A stretch of DNA of 14,662 bases from Verrucomicrobiota bacterium (GCA_025457725.1 JALOTU010000012.1:1-14662), one strand, 5' to 3'; positions 1-7,337 are shown, counted from the stretch's first letter. A program made the numbers and translations. The notes: a model not told the origin generated them from the sequence alone.

Positions 1-89
1 TGGAGCAGGGCCCAGTGGGCGCCCAGCGACAGGATCAGGGCGACGATGACCAGTGCCCTGCCCAGTCGATGGAGCGCCGGAAGTCGCAT
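1..89 (-). CDS. N-terminus of an unknown membrane or exported protein (partial, cut by window edge)
   Basis: An ATG on the minus strand at 89-87 opens a frame that stays open to base 1, giving 29 visible residues. They begin MRLPALHRLGRAL and continue with a hydrophobic run (LVIVALILSLGAHWALL). This is a short basic n-region followed by one hydrophobic segment, so a signal peptide or membrane anchor is likely. The ATG lies 5 bp after the accC stop, and an AAGG about 10 nt upstream (inside the accC end) could serve as ribosome binding site, so the gene is probably co-transcribed and translationally linked with accBC. I do not recognise the family from 29 residues, and the function is unknown. 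The rest lies beyond the window. Confidence 0.6.
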   Translation of the reverse strand, partial: MRLPALHRLGRALVIVALILSLGAHWALL

Positions 90-94
90 TCGAA

Positions 95-1477
95 TCAGGC
101 CTTTTCCTCCAGCAGCTCGCGTCGGGGTCCGGTCAGGAGCTGCTCGATGAAGGAGGTGGAATAGACGCCGCGGCGGAAGTTGGGATCCTGGAGGATGGCC
201 TGCTCGAAGCCGATGGTGGTCTTGATTCCGGTGATCATGTATTCGCTGAGCGCCCGCTGCATCTTGTCCAGGGCATCGCGCCGGTCGCGGCCCGTGGTGA
301 TGAGCTTGGAGATCATGGAATCGTAGAGCGGCGGGATGGTATAGCCCGCGTAGGCATGGGTGTCCACGCGCACGCCGCGCCCGCCGGGCTGGTAATACAT
401 TTCGATGCGGCCCGGGCTGGGGCGGAAGTCATTGAAGGGATCCTCCGCATTGATGCGGCATTGGATGGCGTGGCCCTTGAACTTGATGTCGCTCTGGGAA
501 TGTTTGAGCGGTTCGCCCATGGCGACCATGATCTGGTAGCGGACCAGGTCGATGCCGGTCACCTCCTCCGTGATGGGGTGTTCCACCTGGATGCGCTTGT
601 TCATCTCCAGGAAGTAGAAATTCCCGGAGTCATCCACGATGAACTCGACCGTGCCGGCGTTTGTGTACTTGGCCTCCTCGGCGATCTTCACCGCCGCCTT
701 GCCTATCTTGTCGCGGAGCTTTTTAAACTTGCCCTCAATCAGCGGGGAGGGCGTCTCCTCGATGAGCTTTTGGTTCCGGCGCTGGATCGAGCAATCCCGT
801 TCCCCCAGGTGGATCACATGACCCTTCGCGTCCGCCATGATCTGGAATTCGATGTGGTGCGGGTTTTCGATGTATTTCTCCACGTACACCCCGGAATTGC
901 CAAAGGCCTTTTCTGCCTCGCTGCGCGCGGTGTGGTAGCCTTTCACCAGGGAAATGTCGTTGTGGGCCACGCGCATGCCGCGTCCGCCGCCGCCGGCCAC
1001 CGCCTTGATCATGACCGGGTAGCCAATTCGCTTGGCCACCGCGAGCGCCGTCTGCTCATTGTCCACCACCCCTTCGGAACCGGGAGGCGTCGGCACACCG
1101 GCCTTCTTGGCCAGGGTGCGGCTGACGGCCTTGTCCCCCATCGCGTTCATGGCGCGCGAGCTCGGCCCGATGAAGCGGATGTTGCAACTGTCACAGACGT
1201 CCGCAAAGTGGGCGTTTTCGGAAAGGAACCCGTAACCGGGATGGATGGCGTCCACGTCGGCGATCTCCGCCGCGCTGATGATGCGATCGATGCGCAGGTA
1301 ACTTTCGCTGGACGGTCCTTTGCCGATGCAAATGGCCTCATCCGCCATTTGCACATGCATGGAATTGGCATCGGCCTCGGAATAGACGGCGACCGTCCGG
1401 ATATTGAGTTCCTTGCACGCGCGGATGATCCGGACGGCGATTTCACCGCGATTGGCTACGAGCACCTTCTCAAACAT
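95..1477 (-). CDS. accC: Biotin carboxylase subunit of acetyl-CoA carboxylase
   Basis: This 460-residue protein has the usual AccC length. It catalyses ATP- and bicarbonate-dependent carboxylation of biotin on AccB, the first step of malonyl-CoA and fatty-acid synthesis in the cytoplasm. The start MFEKVLVANRGEIAVRII is the family N-terminus. The ATP-grasp glycine loop GGGGRGMR is at 162-169 and ERDCSIQRRNQKLIEE at 226-241 holds the catalytic lysine region. E291, N293, R295 and E299 lie in EMNKRIQVEH, and R341 lies in RINAED. The usual Thr of EMNTRIQVEH is Lys here (residue 294), outside the catalytic set. The ATG at 1477 has AGGA 7 nt upstream. It follows accB by 53 bp on the same strand, as in many bacteria. 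Identity is near certain. Confidence 0.98.
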   Translation of the reverse strand: MFEKVLVANRGEIAVRIIRACKELNIRTVAVYSEADANSMHVQMADEAICIGKGPSSESYLRIDRIISAAEIADVDAIHPGYGFLSENAHFADVCDSCNIRFIGPSSRAMNAMGDKAVSRTLAKKAGVPTPPGSEGVVDNEQTALAVAKRIGYPVMIKAVAGGGGRGMRVAHNDISLVKGYHTARSEAEKAFGNSGVYVEKYIENPHHIEFQIMADAKGHVIHLGERDCSIQRRNQKLIEETPSPLIEGKFKKLRDKIGKAAVKIAEEAKYTNAGTVEFIVDDSGNFYFLEMNKRIQVEHPITEEVTGIDLVRYQIMVAMGEPLKHSQSDIKFKGHAIQCRINAEDPFNDFRPSPGRIEMYYQPGGRGVRVDTHAYAGYTIPPLYDSMISKLITTGRDRRDALDKMQRALSEYMITGIKTTIGFEQAILQDPNFRRGVYSTSFIEQLLTGPRRELLEEKA

Positions 1478-1530
1478 GAATCAATCCTGGGGAATGGCCG
1501 GGTTTGGTGTGGGCGACAGGGCTTTGCGGG

Positions 1531-2001
1531 TCAAGCCGGGCGGAGCTTGAAGAGCGCCTGACCGAACTCGACCGGCTTGGCGTTGTCCACCAACACCTCG
1601 GTAATCACGCCCTTCGCCTCCGCCTTGATTTCGTTCATCACCTTCATGGCCTCAATGATGCAGACCACCGTGTCGGGCTCCACCTCGGTTCCCACCTCAA
1701 CGTAATGCGCTGATTCCGGTGAGGGCGCGCGGTACAAGGTACCGATCATGGGGGAAGTGATCTCGACCTCGTTGCTGGCCGCTTTTGGGGCGGCACCCGC
1801 GGCAGGTGCCGGGTTCCCCGTGGTCACAGCGACGGGAGGTGCGCTATAAGTAATTGCAGCTGAATCATCAATGCTCTGAATGGGCCCCATCGCGCCCCCT
1901 CGTTTCAGGCGGATTTTAAAGTCCTGCTTCTCGAGTTCGAACTCGGAGACAGAGTTCTTCTTCATCAAATCGATGATGGCTTTTATGTCCTTGAGATCCA
2001 C
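1531..2001 (-). CDS. accB: Biotin carboxyl carrier protein of acetyl-CoA carboxylase
   Basis: The product is 156 residues, normal for AccB. The N-terminus MDLKDIKAIIDLMKKN matches the family's opening helix. A Pro/Ala-rich linker spans roughly 45-75. The C-terminal biotinyl domain (about 78-155) carries EAMKVMNEI with the biotinylated lysine at K120. It shuttles carboxybiotin from AccC to the carboxyltransferase AccA/AccD, neither of which is in this window. The start is GTG (2001-1999): an in-frame TGA lies two codons upstream and the next residues fit the family start, so no longer form is possible. No clear Shine-Dalgarno sequence precedes it. It leads a likely accB-accC-(unknown) unit after a 233 bp gap. 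Confidence 0.97.
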   Translation of the reverse strand: MDLKDIKAIIDLMKKNSVSEFELEKQDFKIRLKRGGAMGPIQSIDDSAAITYSAPPVAVTTGNPAPAAGAAPKAASNEVEITSPMIGTLYRAPSPESAHYVEVGTEVEPDTVVCIIEAMKVMNEIKAEAKGVITEVLVDNAKPVEFGQALFKLRPA

Positions 2002-2118
2002 GGGTCAAATAAGTGGTTGAAAGTTAATGATTTGTGTCCTGGCTCGACTTCGGCCAGTGCGACAACCGGGTTTGGGACGGCGCCGATGGGACCAGATTAC
2101 TTTCAATCTGCGGTGCGG

Positions 2119-2147
2119 ACGTTAGGTTGGTCGATTCTGAAGGTCAA
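2119..2147 (-). promoter_or_regulatory. Candidate sigma-70 promoter upstream of accB
   Basis: Read on the minus strand, TTGACC (2147-2142) is followed after 17 nt by TAACGT (2124-2119). The -35 matches consensus at 5 of 6 positions and the -10 at only 3 of 6. It lies in the 233 bp gap between aroQ and accB, where a promoter for the accBC unit is expected. Assignment rests on position and the -35 box only. Confidence 0.3.
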
Positions 2148-2191
2148 GCGCCATGTTACGAACGTGCGACAGGGGCAGGAGGACGGGTGGA

Positions 2192-2221
2192 AAGCCTGAA
2201 AGTTGCTACGAAAGCAGGCTT
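2192..2221 (-). terminator. Inverted repeat after aroQ, possible weak terminator
   Basis: A perfect 7-bp inverted repeat (AAGCCTG / CAGGCTT) with a 16-nt loop begins 14 nt beyond the aroQ stop on the minus strand. It is followed by only a short T run (TTTCC), so intrinsic termination would be weak. The loop contains a smaller alternative stem, GCT-ACGAA-AGC. It could partly separate the upstream block from accBC. Confidence 0.35.
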
Positions 2222-2234
2222 CTGCGAGCTGATT

Positions 2235-2669
2235 CTAGGTTACTTTAAGGTTACAGGCTGCTTCCAGTGCCAAAACGTATGAGAAGGCGCCGAAGCCGGA
2301 GATCTGGCCCTTGCAGACGGGCGCGCAGAGGGATTTGTGACGGAATTCTTCCCGTGCGTAGATGTTTGAAAGATGGACCTCGATGGTGGGGACGGAGGTG
2401 GCTGCGATGGCGTCGCGCAGGGCCACGCTGGTGTGGGTGTAGGCGCCGGCGTTCAGAATCACCACGTTGAATTGATCCGGAGCGGATTGGATCCATCCGA
2501 CGAGTTCCCCCTCGTGATTGGATTGGCGGAACTCCAGTTTGGCCGAGAGCGACTTGGCCCGGGTCTGGAGCATGGACTCGATGTCGGCCAGGGTTGTTTT
2601 GCCGTAGACCTCCGGTTCTCGCTGACCCAGCAGGTTCAGGTTGGGGCCGTTGAGCACGAGCACCTTCAT
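2235..2669 (-). CDS. aroQ: Type II 3-dehydroquinate dehydratase
   Basis: A 144-residue protein, the normal length for type II dehydroquinase. It converts 3-dehydroquinate to 3-dehydroshikimate in the shikimate pathway, usually as a dodecamer in the cytoplasm. Family motifs are in order: LVLNGPNLNLLGQREPEVYG with R17 and Y22 in the lid and active-site region, RQSNHEGELV (48-57), NAGAYTHTS with N73 and H79, EVHLSNIYAREEFR (97-110), and APVCKGQISGFG. The ATG at 2669 overlaps the stop of the upstream O-antigen ligase gene as ATGA, which suggests translational coupling. The open frame extends far upstream (to 3866), but that extension lies over the ligase gene and is not coding. Adjacency to accB is a common bacterial arrangement. 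Confidence 0.96.
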   Translation of the reverse strand: MKVLVLNGPNLNLLGQREPEVYGKTTLADIESMLQTRAKSLSAKLEFRQSNHEGELVGWIQSAPDQFNVVILNAGAYTHTSVALRDAIAATSVPTIEVHLSNIYAREEFRHKSLCAPVCKGQISGFGAFSYVLALEAACNLKVT

Positions 2670-4024
2670 ATGAGGCGAGAAGTTAGTTTTGGCGAGTTCG
2701 GCTTGTCGAGGCCATTTGTCATCGAGCCCACCAGCCATCCGGTGAGCGTCATCACCGGCCAGGAGATCGCCGGGATATACCAGCCGAAATCCACCAGGGA
2801 TTGCAGCATCACCCCCAGCACCCCAAGCCAGACCCAGAATTTGATGGGGTCGGGAAAACGCCAAGCCCGGCGACCGAGGCGGATCAGGGTCATGGCCATG
2901 AAGCCGGTGAACAGGACAAATCCGGGCACGCCGGAATCGGTGGCCTGCTGGAGGAAATCGTTGTGAGTCAGTTGCGCCATTTCGGATTCCGGCCGCTTGA
3001 TCTCCTCGTAAGCCCTGCCGAACGTTCCCGGGCCGGTGCCCGTGAGGGGATTCTCGCGGGTGACGGTGATGGCTGCCTCCCAATAGTCCGCCCGGGCGAC
3101 TGCGCTGGGGGCGCCCTTCTTCAGATAGCCGGAGTATTTCCAGAGGAATCCCGCCATCCCGGCCACCAGCACCGTGAGGACGACGGCGATTTTGAGGGAT
3201 CGAGGAAAGCGGTGTCGGAGCAGTGCAACCAGGCCGAGTCCGAGCATCAGCAACCAGCCGGCCTTGGATCCCGACCACACCATACATCCGGCGGACAGGG
3301 CCAGCATCAGTAGCAGGGCAACGCGGCGGACCGGGCCGTCTCGGAAGATTGAGGGCAATGCTCCGACGCTGACGGGGCAGAGCAGGAGAACGGCTCCGGC
3401 CAGGGTGTTGGGGTAGAAGAGCGTCGCGAAGATGCGGTCGCTCGACATTCGTTTCAACAACATCGCGGGAACCTCGCCCTGCAAGCCGGGGTAGATCTCG
3501 GTGAAAAAGTAGTCGCGCGTTGCCTGCAGTCCCCCGAAGTGCTGCTGCCAGCCGCTCAGCAGAACCAGCCCGAACCCGACCAACAGCATGGCCCAGAACC
3601 AACGCAACTCCCGGATCGGACTGAGGCAGAACAGGCCCAGATAGTAACAGGCAACCGTGGCGGAGAAATGAAGGAGGGTTGGGGTGGTCCGGGCGGCATC
3701 GATGGAGTCGGTGGCAGCAACGCACTGCCAGACCAGCCAGGGCACGGGGGCTAGGAGCAGCCACCGGGGCACCGTTGGCCGGCCTCGAGCCGCCGGGATT
3801 CCCAACAGGATGACGAGTCCGAGCAGTGCTTGTCCCACCACCATCGGCCAGGCGGTCAACACCCACTCCAAGCCGTTGGTGGGCGTGGCCACCTTTGTGT
3901 CCATGACCACTGGGTTGCCCAGCTTCAGGAGGCTCAGCGCTAGCAGGAGGCCGAAAGCACAGGCGAAGAGCCGTTGGGGAACCGTGTTTGCGGCGCTGCC
4001 GGTGGGGGTGGAGGGCCTGAACAT
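2666..4024 (-). CDS. O-antigen ligase / Wzy-type polymerase family membrane protein
   Basis: A 452-residue polytopic membrane protein with about ten to twelve hydrophobic segments. The hallmarks of the O-antigen ligase superfamily (WaaL/Wzy_C) are present: a periplasmic-loop region with RADYW (311-315), GTGPGTFGRAYEE (329-341), and THNDFLQQATDSGVPG with H354 corresponding to the conserved loop histidine. FYPNTLAG (203-210) and SGSKAGWL (251-258) also fit the family. Members join or polymerise undecaprenyl-linked glycans in the inner membrane, but ligase and polymerase cannot be told apart from sequence alone. No other glycan genes are nearby; it sits between holB (22 bp upstream) and aroQ (4 nt overlap), probably as an operon passenger. 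No good ribosome binding site is seen before the ATG at 4024. Confidence 0.85.
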   Translation of the reverse strand: MFRPSTPTGSAANTVPQRLFACAFGLLLALSLLKLGNPVVMDTKVATPTNGLEWVLTAWPMVVGQALLGLVILLGIPAARGRPTVPRWLLLAPVPWLVWQCVAATDSIDAARTTPTLLHFSATVACYYLGLFCLSPIRELRWFWAMLLVGFGLVLLSGWQQHFGGLQATRDYFFTEIYPGLQGEVPAMLLKRMSSDRIFATLFYPNTLAGAVLLLCPVSVGALPSIFRDGPVRRVALLLMLALSAGCMVWSGSKAGWLLMLGLGLVALLRHRFPRSLKIAVVLTVLVAGMAGFLWKYSGYLKKGAPSAVARADYWEAAITVTRENPLTGTGPGTFGRAYEEIKRPESEMAQLTHNDFLQQATDSGVPGFVLFTGFMAMTLIRLGRRAWRFPDPIKFWVWLGVLGVMLQSLVDFGWYIPAISWPVMTLTGWLVGSMTNGLDKPNSPKLTSRLI

Positions 4025-4046
4025 GAAACGCGGGGAGCCGACGGCT

Positions 4047-5075
4047 CTAAAGTTCCAGCTTCAGCAGGCAAACCTCGAGCGCGAGCGCCTCCTGCACGTT
4101 GGTGTGGAGCAATCGTTGCGCTTGTTCGAGGGTCTCCAGATTGGCCAGGGCCTGGCGGGGCGCAATGCGCCCGGCGATTTCCCGGCCCCCGGGAAGGTCG
4201 GGAAAGCTGAGCAGGCCCGGCTCTGTCCGGAGCGTGGTCAGCCAGATGTCGCGAAGCCATCGCTGCAACAAGCCCAGCAGGGCGTTTCGCTGATGGCGGT
4301 ATTCGGCTTCAATTGCCGCTGCCCGTTCCGCCTCCCATTTGTCCCGCAGCGACTTCTCCACGTCGTCATGCTGTTCCAAAGGGGAGCGTTCCTCGAGCTT
4401 CTCCTCCGTGCCCGACTTGATTTCTCCCAGCCGTTTCAGCAGCAAGCCCAGCAGGCGGTAGCGCCCGATCAGGTTGTTTTCCTCGGCGGCGGCGAGTTGA
4501 CTGAATTCCTCCAGCCACAAGCGATCTTCCGTCGAGGGAGCCCGTGTGCTGCCGGTGCCGAACCGCAGGCGCAGGCAGCGCGACACGATGGTTTCGAGCA
4601 ATCGTTGGGGTTCGGTGGTGAGGAGGAGGAGGACGGAGCGTGGCGGCGGTTCCTCGAGCGTCTTGAGAAAGATGTTGGCTGCCTGGGTGTTGAGCCGGTC
4701 CGCGCCGGCCAGCACCGCCACCTTGTAACCGTCCTCGTTCGGTTTGAGGTGCACCACCTCGAGCAATTCCCGCATTTGCGGCGCCCGGATCACGCGCAAT
4801 TTGGATTCCGGTCGAAGCCAATGGACATCGGGATGGGTGTCCTGGTCCGTGTGGCGACAGGGCGGACAGAGGTCGCAGCAATCCACCGCGTGCTGTCCGT
4901 CGCCGGAGAGGACCGGTTTGCGGCAATTCAACGTCTTCGCGAGCGAGCGGGCGACGGTTTCGAGCGTGCCGAGGTTGTCGCCTTCCAGCAGGTAGGCGTG
5001 CCCGAGCCGGCCCCGTTCCAGCGAGCGCTGGAGCAGCGCGATGTGAGGCTCGTTGCTGAGATCCTTGAAAGCCAT
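4047..5075 (-). CDS. holB: DNA polymerase III, delta' subunit
   Basis: A 342-residue AAA+ clamp-loader subunit. The N-terminal fold shows GRLGHAYLLEGDNLG (22-36), where the P-loop lacks GK(S/T), as is usual for delta', which does not hydrolyse ATP. A zinc-module cysteine set follows: C51, C67, C70 and C73, with an extra C66. HPDVHWL, the helix ANIFLKTLEEPPP (133-145) and the SRC motif (165-167) are all typical. The C-terminal half (about 175-342) is divergent and Glu/Arg-rich at roughly 220-262; it should hold the collar domain. It works with DnaX and HolA to load the beta clamp. The ATG at 5075 is preceded by a weak GGA. The gene lies 67 bp after apt and 22 bp before the O-antigen ligase gene. 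Confidence 0.88.
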   Translation of the reverse strand: MAFKDLSNEPHIALLQRSLERGRLGHAYLLEGDNLGTLETVARSLAKTLNCRKPVLSGDGQHAVDCCDLCPPCRHTDQDTHPDVHWLRPESKLRVIRAPQMRELLEVVHLKPNEDGYKVAVLAGADRLNTQAANIFLKTLEEPPPRSVLLLLTTEPQRLLETIVSRCLRLRFGTGSTRAPSTEDRLWLEEFSQLAAAEENNLIGRYRLLGLLLKRLGEIKSGTEEKLEERSPLEQHDDVEKSLRDKWEAERAAAIEAEYRHQRNALLGLLQRWLRDIWLTTLRTEPGLLSFPDLPGGREIAGRIAPRQALANLETLEQAQRLLHTNVQEALALEVCLLKLEL

Positions 5076-5101
5076 GCGCTCAATCCGTGTCGAGATCCGA
5101 G

Positions 5102-5120
5102 GATGCGCTCTCCCCGCATC
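5102..5120 (-). other. Small perfect hairpin in the apt-holB gap
   Basis: GATGCG and CGCATC form a perfect 6-bp stem with a 7-nt loop in the 67 bp between apt and holB, 26 nt before the holB ATG. No T run follows, so it is not an intrinsic terminator. It could be an RNA-processing or leader structure, or chance. Confidence 0.25.
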
Positions 5121-5142
5121 GTTGGCGAGCAGTTTGGCCGGA

Positions 5143-5679
5143 TCAATAGGTCACCAGGGAGCGGATGGGATGGCCGGGGAGTTTTTCGCGCCCCTTGAGG
5201 AAGCTCAATTCGATGAGGAAGACGATTTCGCGGATGTGTGCCCCGAGCTTCTGGACCAGGGTGGCGGCTGCGGCGGCCGTGCCGCCGGTGGCCAGGAGGT
5301 CGTCCACCAGCAGCACCCGGCTCCCGGGCTTCAGTGCATCCACGTGCATGGCCACGGTGGCGCTGCCGTACTCGAGCTCGAAATCCTGCTCGTGGGTCTG
5401 GTAGGGAAGCTTGCCCTTCTTGCGAACCGGCACAAAGCCCGCCCTCAGGCGGACGGCTGCCGCGGAGGCGAAGATGAATCCCCGGGCATCAATGCCCACC
5501 ACCGCGTCGATGCTGCCGGGCTCGATGCCCAGCGTGAGCAGATCGATGGCTCCCAGGAACAGGCGAGCATCCGCCAGCACCGGGGTGATGTCCTTGAATT
5601 GAATGCCCGGCTTGGGAAAGTCCGGCACATTCCGAATCGCCTTTTCGATGTCGGCGGGGGAAACGGGGAGGGGGCTCAT
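5143..5679 (-). CDS. apt: Adenine phosphoribosyltransferase
   Basis: A 178-residue protein of typical Apt length. It makes AMP from adenine and PRPP (purine salvage, cytoplasm). The N-terminal DFPKPGIQFKDITPVL (20-35) is diagnostic for Apt. VVGIDARGFIFASA (60-73) and RKKGKLPYQT (86-95) form the nucleotide-binding and flexible-loop regions. The PRPP-binding motif VLLVDDLLATGGT is at 122-134. The ATG at 5679 lies 14 bp after the sigma-factor stop with no Shine-Dalgarno visible, so translation may be coupled to the sigma gene. The identity is very secure. Confidence 0.96.
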   Translation of the reverse strand: MSPLPVSPADIEKAIRNVPDFPKPGIQFKDITPVLADARLFLGAIDLLTLGIEPGSIDAVVGIDARGFIFASAAAVRLRAGFVPVRKKGKLPYQTHEQDFELEYGSATVAMHVDALKPGSRVLLVDDLLATGGTAAAAATLVQKLGAHIREIVFLIELSFLKGREKLPGHPIRSLVTY

Positions 5680-5693
5680 GGTCGGAGTGTGGG

Positions 5694-6752
5694 TCAGGCC
5701 TGGGTGGTTTCCAGTTTCTCGATCATCTTGCGCAGTTTGTGCAGGGCGATGTTCTGGATCTGCCGGATGCGCTCCCGGGTGACGCCGAATTTCTCGCCGA
5801 CCTCTTCCAGGGTTTTCTCCGAGCCGCCGTCCAGTCCGAAGCGATAGCGCAGGATGGTTTCCTCGCGAGGGTCGAGGGTGGTGACCATTTCGCGCAACAT
5901 CTTGGTGACCGTCTTTTCCTCAAGTTCCTCGTAGGGCGTCGCGGCGTTCTCGTCCGCAACAATTTCGGAGAAGTTGTTGGAATCGTCGTCCCCCAGGGGG
6001 GCGTCGAGGGAGGCCGGACGTATCGAGGCCCGGCGCATCATGCCGATGCGGGCGGGTGAGAGCTGCAATTCCTCCCCGAGCTCCTCATCCGTCGGTTCGC
6101 GTCCGAGTTCCTCCTGAAGGCGGGTGGCGGCCCGGCGCATCTTGGAGATCTTGTCCACCAGATGCACGGGCAGGCGGATGGTTTTGGACTGGTTGGCGAG
6201 GGCGCGCTTGATGGATTGCTTGATCCACCAGGAGCCGTAGGTCGAGAGTTTTCCACCCTTGGCAGGGTCAAACCGTTCCACGGCCTTCATCAGTCCGATG
6301 TTGCCCTCGCTGATCAAATCGAGCAGTGGAAGTCCAATGCCCTCGTAATCGCGGGCGATTTTGACCACCAGCCGCAGGTTGGCCTTGATCATGTGTTCCC
6401 GGGCCTTCTTGTTGCCCTTCTTGATCTTGGCGGCGAGTTCAATCTCCTCCTGGGGGGTGAGCAGCGCCACTTTCCCGATCTCGCGCAGATACAATTTGAT
6501 GGCCGACTCGGCTTCTTCACCGCGCCGCGTAAACTCGGTGTCGCTGCTGGTGGCCACCTCCCTTTGGACCTCGATCTGGCGTTCCTTGGCCGGCGGGGCA
6601 GCGTTGCGGGCTGCCCGGGGTTTGCGCGAGGGCTTGGCCGCGGACACCTCCGCTGTTCCGTCGGCGCCGGCCGTCTTGACACGTGCCTGGCGTTTTCGTG
6701 CGGGTTTGCCTTTGGCGGTTTTCTTCCCGGCGGTTCTTTTGGTTTTGGCCAT
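5694..6752 (-). CDS. rpoD: RNA polymerase sigma-70 family factor (RpoD/SigA-like)
   Basis: From the ATG at 6752 this is 352 residues; a GTG at 6803 would add 17 residues of weak character, so I prefer the ATG. Residues 1-68 are a Lys/Arg/Ala-rich low-complexity tail in place of region 1.1. Region 1.2 starts near 79 (ESAIKLYLREIG), region 2 spans about 113-180 with LPLLDLISEGNIGLMKAVERFD and the -10-reading and melting segment STYGSWWIKQSIKRA, region 3 about 185-260, and region 4 about 280-345 with the -35-reading helix-turn-helix LEEVGEKFGVTRERIRQI. There is no non-conserved insert between 1.2 and 2. Domain content fits group 1 or 2; which one cannot be settled without the genome's other sigma genes, so the symbol is provisional. 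It heads the co-directional block, 14 bp before apt. Confidence 0.85.
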   Translation of the reverse strand: MAKTKRTAGKKTAKGKPARKRQARVKTAGADGTAEVSAAKPSRKPRAARNAAPPAKERQIEVQREVATSSDTEFTRRGEEAESAIKLYLREIGKVALLTPQEEIELAAKIKKGNKKAREHMIKANLRLVVKIARDYEGIGLPLLDLISEGNIGLMKAVERFDPAKGGKLSTYGSWWIKQSIKRALANQSKTIRLPVHLVDKISKMRRAATRLQEELGREPTDEELGEELQLSPARIGMMRRASIRPASLDAPLGDDDSNNFSEIVADENAATPYEELEEKTVTKMLREMVTTLDPREETILRYRFGLDGGSEKTLEEVGEKFGVTRERIRQIQNIALHKLRKMIEKLETTQA

Positions 6753-6830
6753 GCGTTGGATGGTTGCCCGATGACTCGCGGGAATTAATGCGTTCTGACC
6801 CACGAACCGCCGGAAGCCTCCCAGAATAGA

Positions 6831-7337
6831 GTGAAGTGTTCAAGCGGATGTTCAATCTATGTGAACGGTCCATCGTTTCAGATCCCCGGCAATTACTGCG
6901 CGAGGAACCTGGATGTGGACAGCGACGGCATGCCGGAGCTCAGGTTCTGGGAGAGCGGGGTCATTTGCACGGCGGATTTCGGGACCGCGGGCGGCCTGGG
7001 GACGTTCATTCTGACGGGGAACACCCTGCGCAGCGAACTGGCGTTCGCAGGGCGGTTTGGCTCCGTCGACATTCGGGGGCCGGCTGCCCTGCATGCCAAC
7101 GCGAGGTCCCTGTCCACTCTTGCCCCGCCGCTTGTCAGCTGGGAGGGTTATAGCGGCTTCTTCGGCGAGGTGACCCTGACGCACGGGCAGATCATGCAGC
7201 TGCGGCGCGGAGCGCTTTATGCCGGTGCGGATGGTGATGTTGTCGTGGGCCGCATTCTTCCCGTGGCCGCGCCCGGAACTACCGCACCCCCTCAAGACTC
7301 CGCAGCAACGCGGCGGCTTCCTGATCATCGGGATTGA
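6831..7337 (+). pseudogene. Remnant of a secreted or surface protein gene
   Basis: The plus-strand frame is open from just after a TAA at 6786 to a TGA at 7335-7337. Between about 6890 and 7200 it has strong G/C bias in third codon positions and plausible protein features, including a calcium-loop-like DVDSDGMPEL and alternating beta-type residues. It has no ATG near its start (only GTG at 6831), no ribosome binding site and no signal peptide; the first 20 or so codons have unlike codon use. The last 59 bases overlap the 3' end of the cytochrome gene on the other strand. I infer the middle part of a secreted beta-rich protein whose two ends were lost. It could instead be a live short gene, but that is less likely. 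The family is not recognised. Confidence 0.4.
6837..6855 (+). repeat. Short direct repeat in the sigma-gene upstream region
   Basis: TGTTCAA occurs twice 12 bp apart (6837-6843 and 6849-6855), about 85-100 bp upstream of the sigma-factor ATG on the opposite strand. Two same-face copies 12 bp apart could be an operator, but 7 bp repeats can arise by chance. No convincing -35/-10 pair was found beside it. Confidence 0.2.

Noticed and set aside
53..1561. 502-codon open frame on the plus strand opposite accC
   Set aside because: It lies fully antisense to accC, a textbook gene with all motifs. Long antisense frames are expected in GC-rich coding DNA, and its translation is low-complexity Gly/Ala/His/Asp without motifs.
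2670..3866. Upstream extension of the aroQ frame giving a 543-residue product
   Set aside because: The extra part overlaps the O-antigen ligase in another frame and reads as Arg/Pro-rich noise; AroQ starts at its conserved MKVLVLNGPN.
6831..6870. TTGAAC sequences upstream of the sigma gene as -35 boxes
   Set aside because: No acceptable -10 box lies 16-18 nt downstream of either copy on the minus strand, so I do not call a promoter.
7150..7278. Possible terminator after the cytochrome stop
   Set aside because: GGCCGC repeats occur near 7250-7272, but they are mainly direct repeats and give no stable stem followed by a T run.
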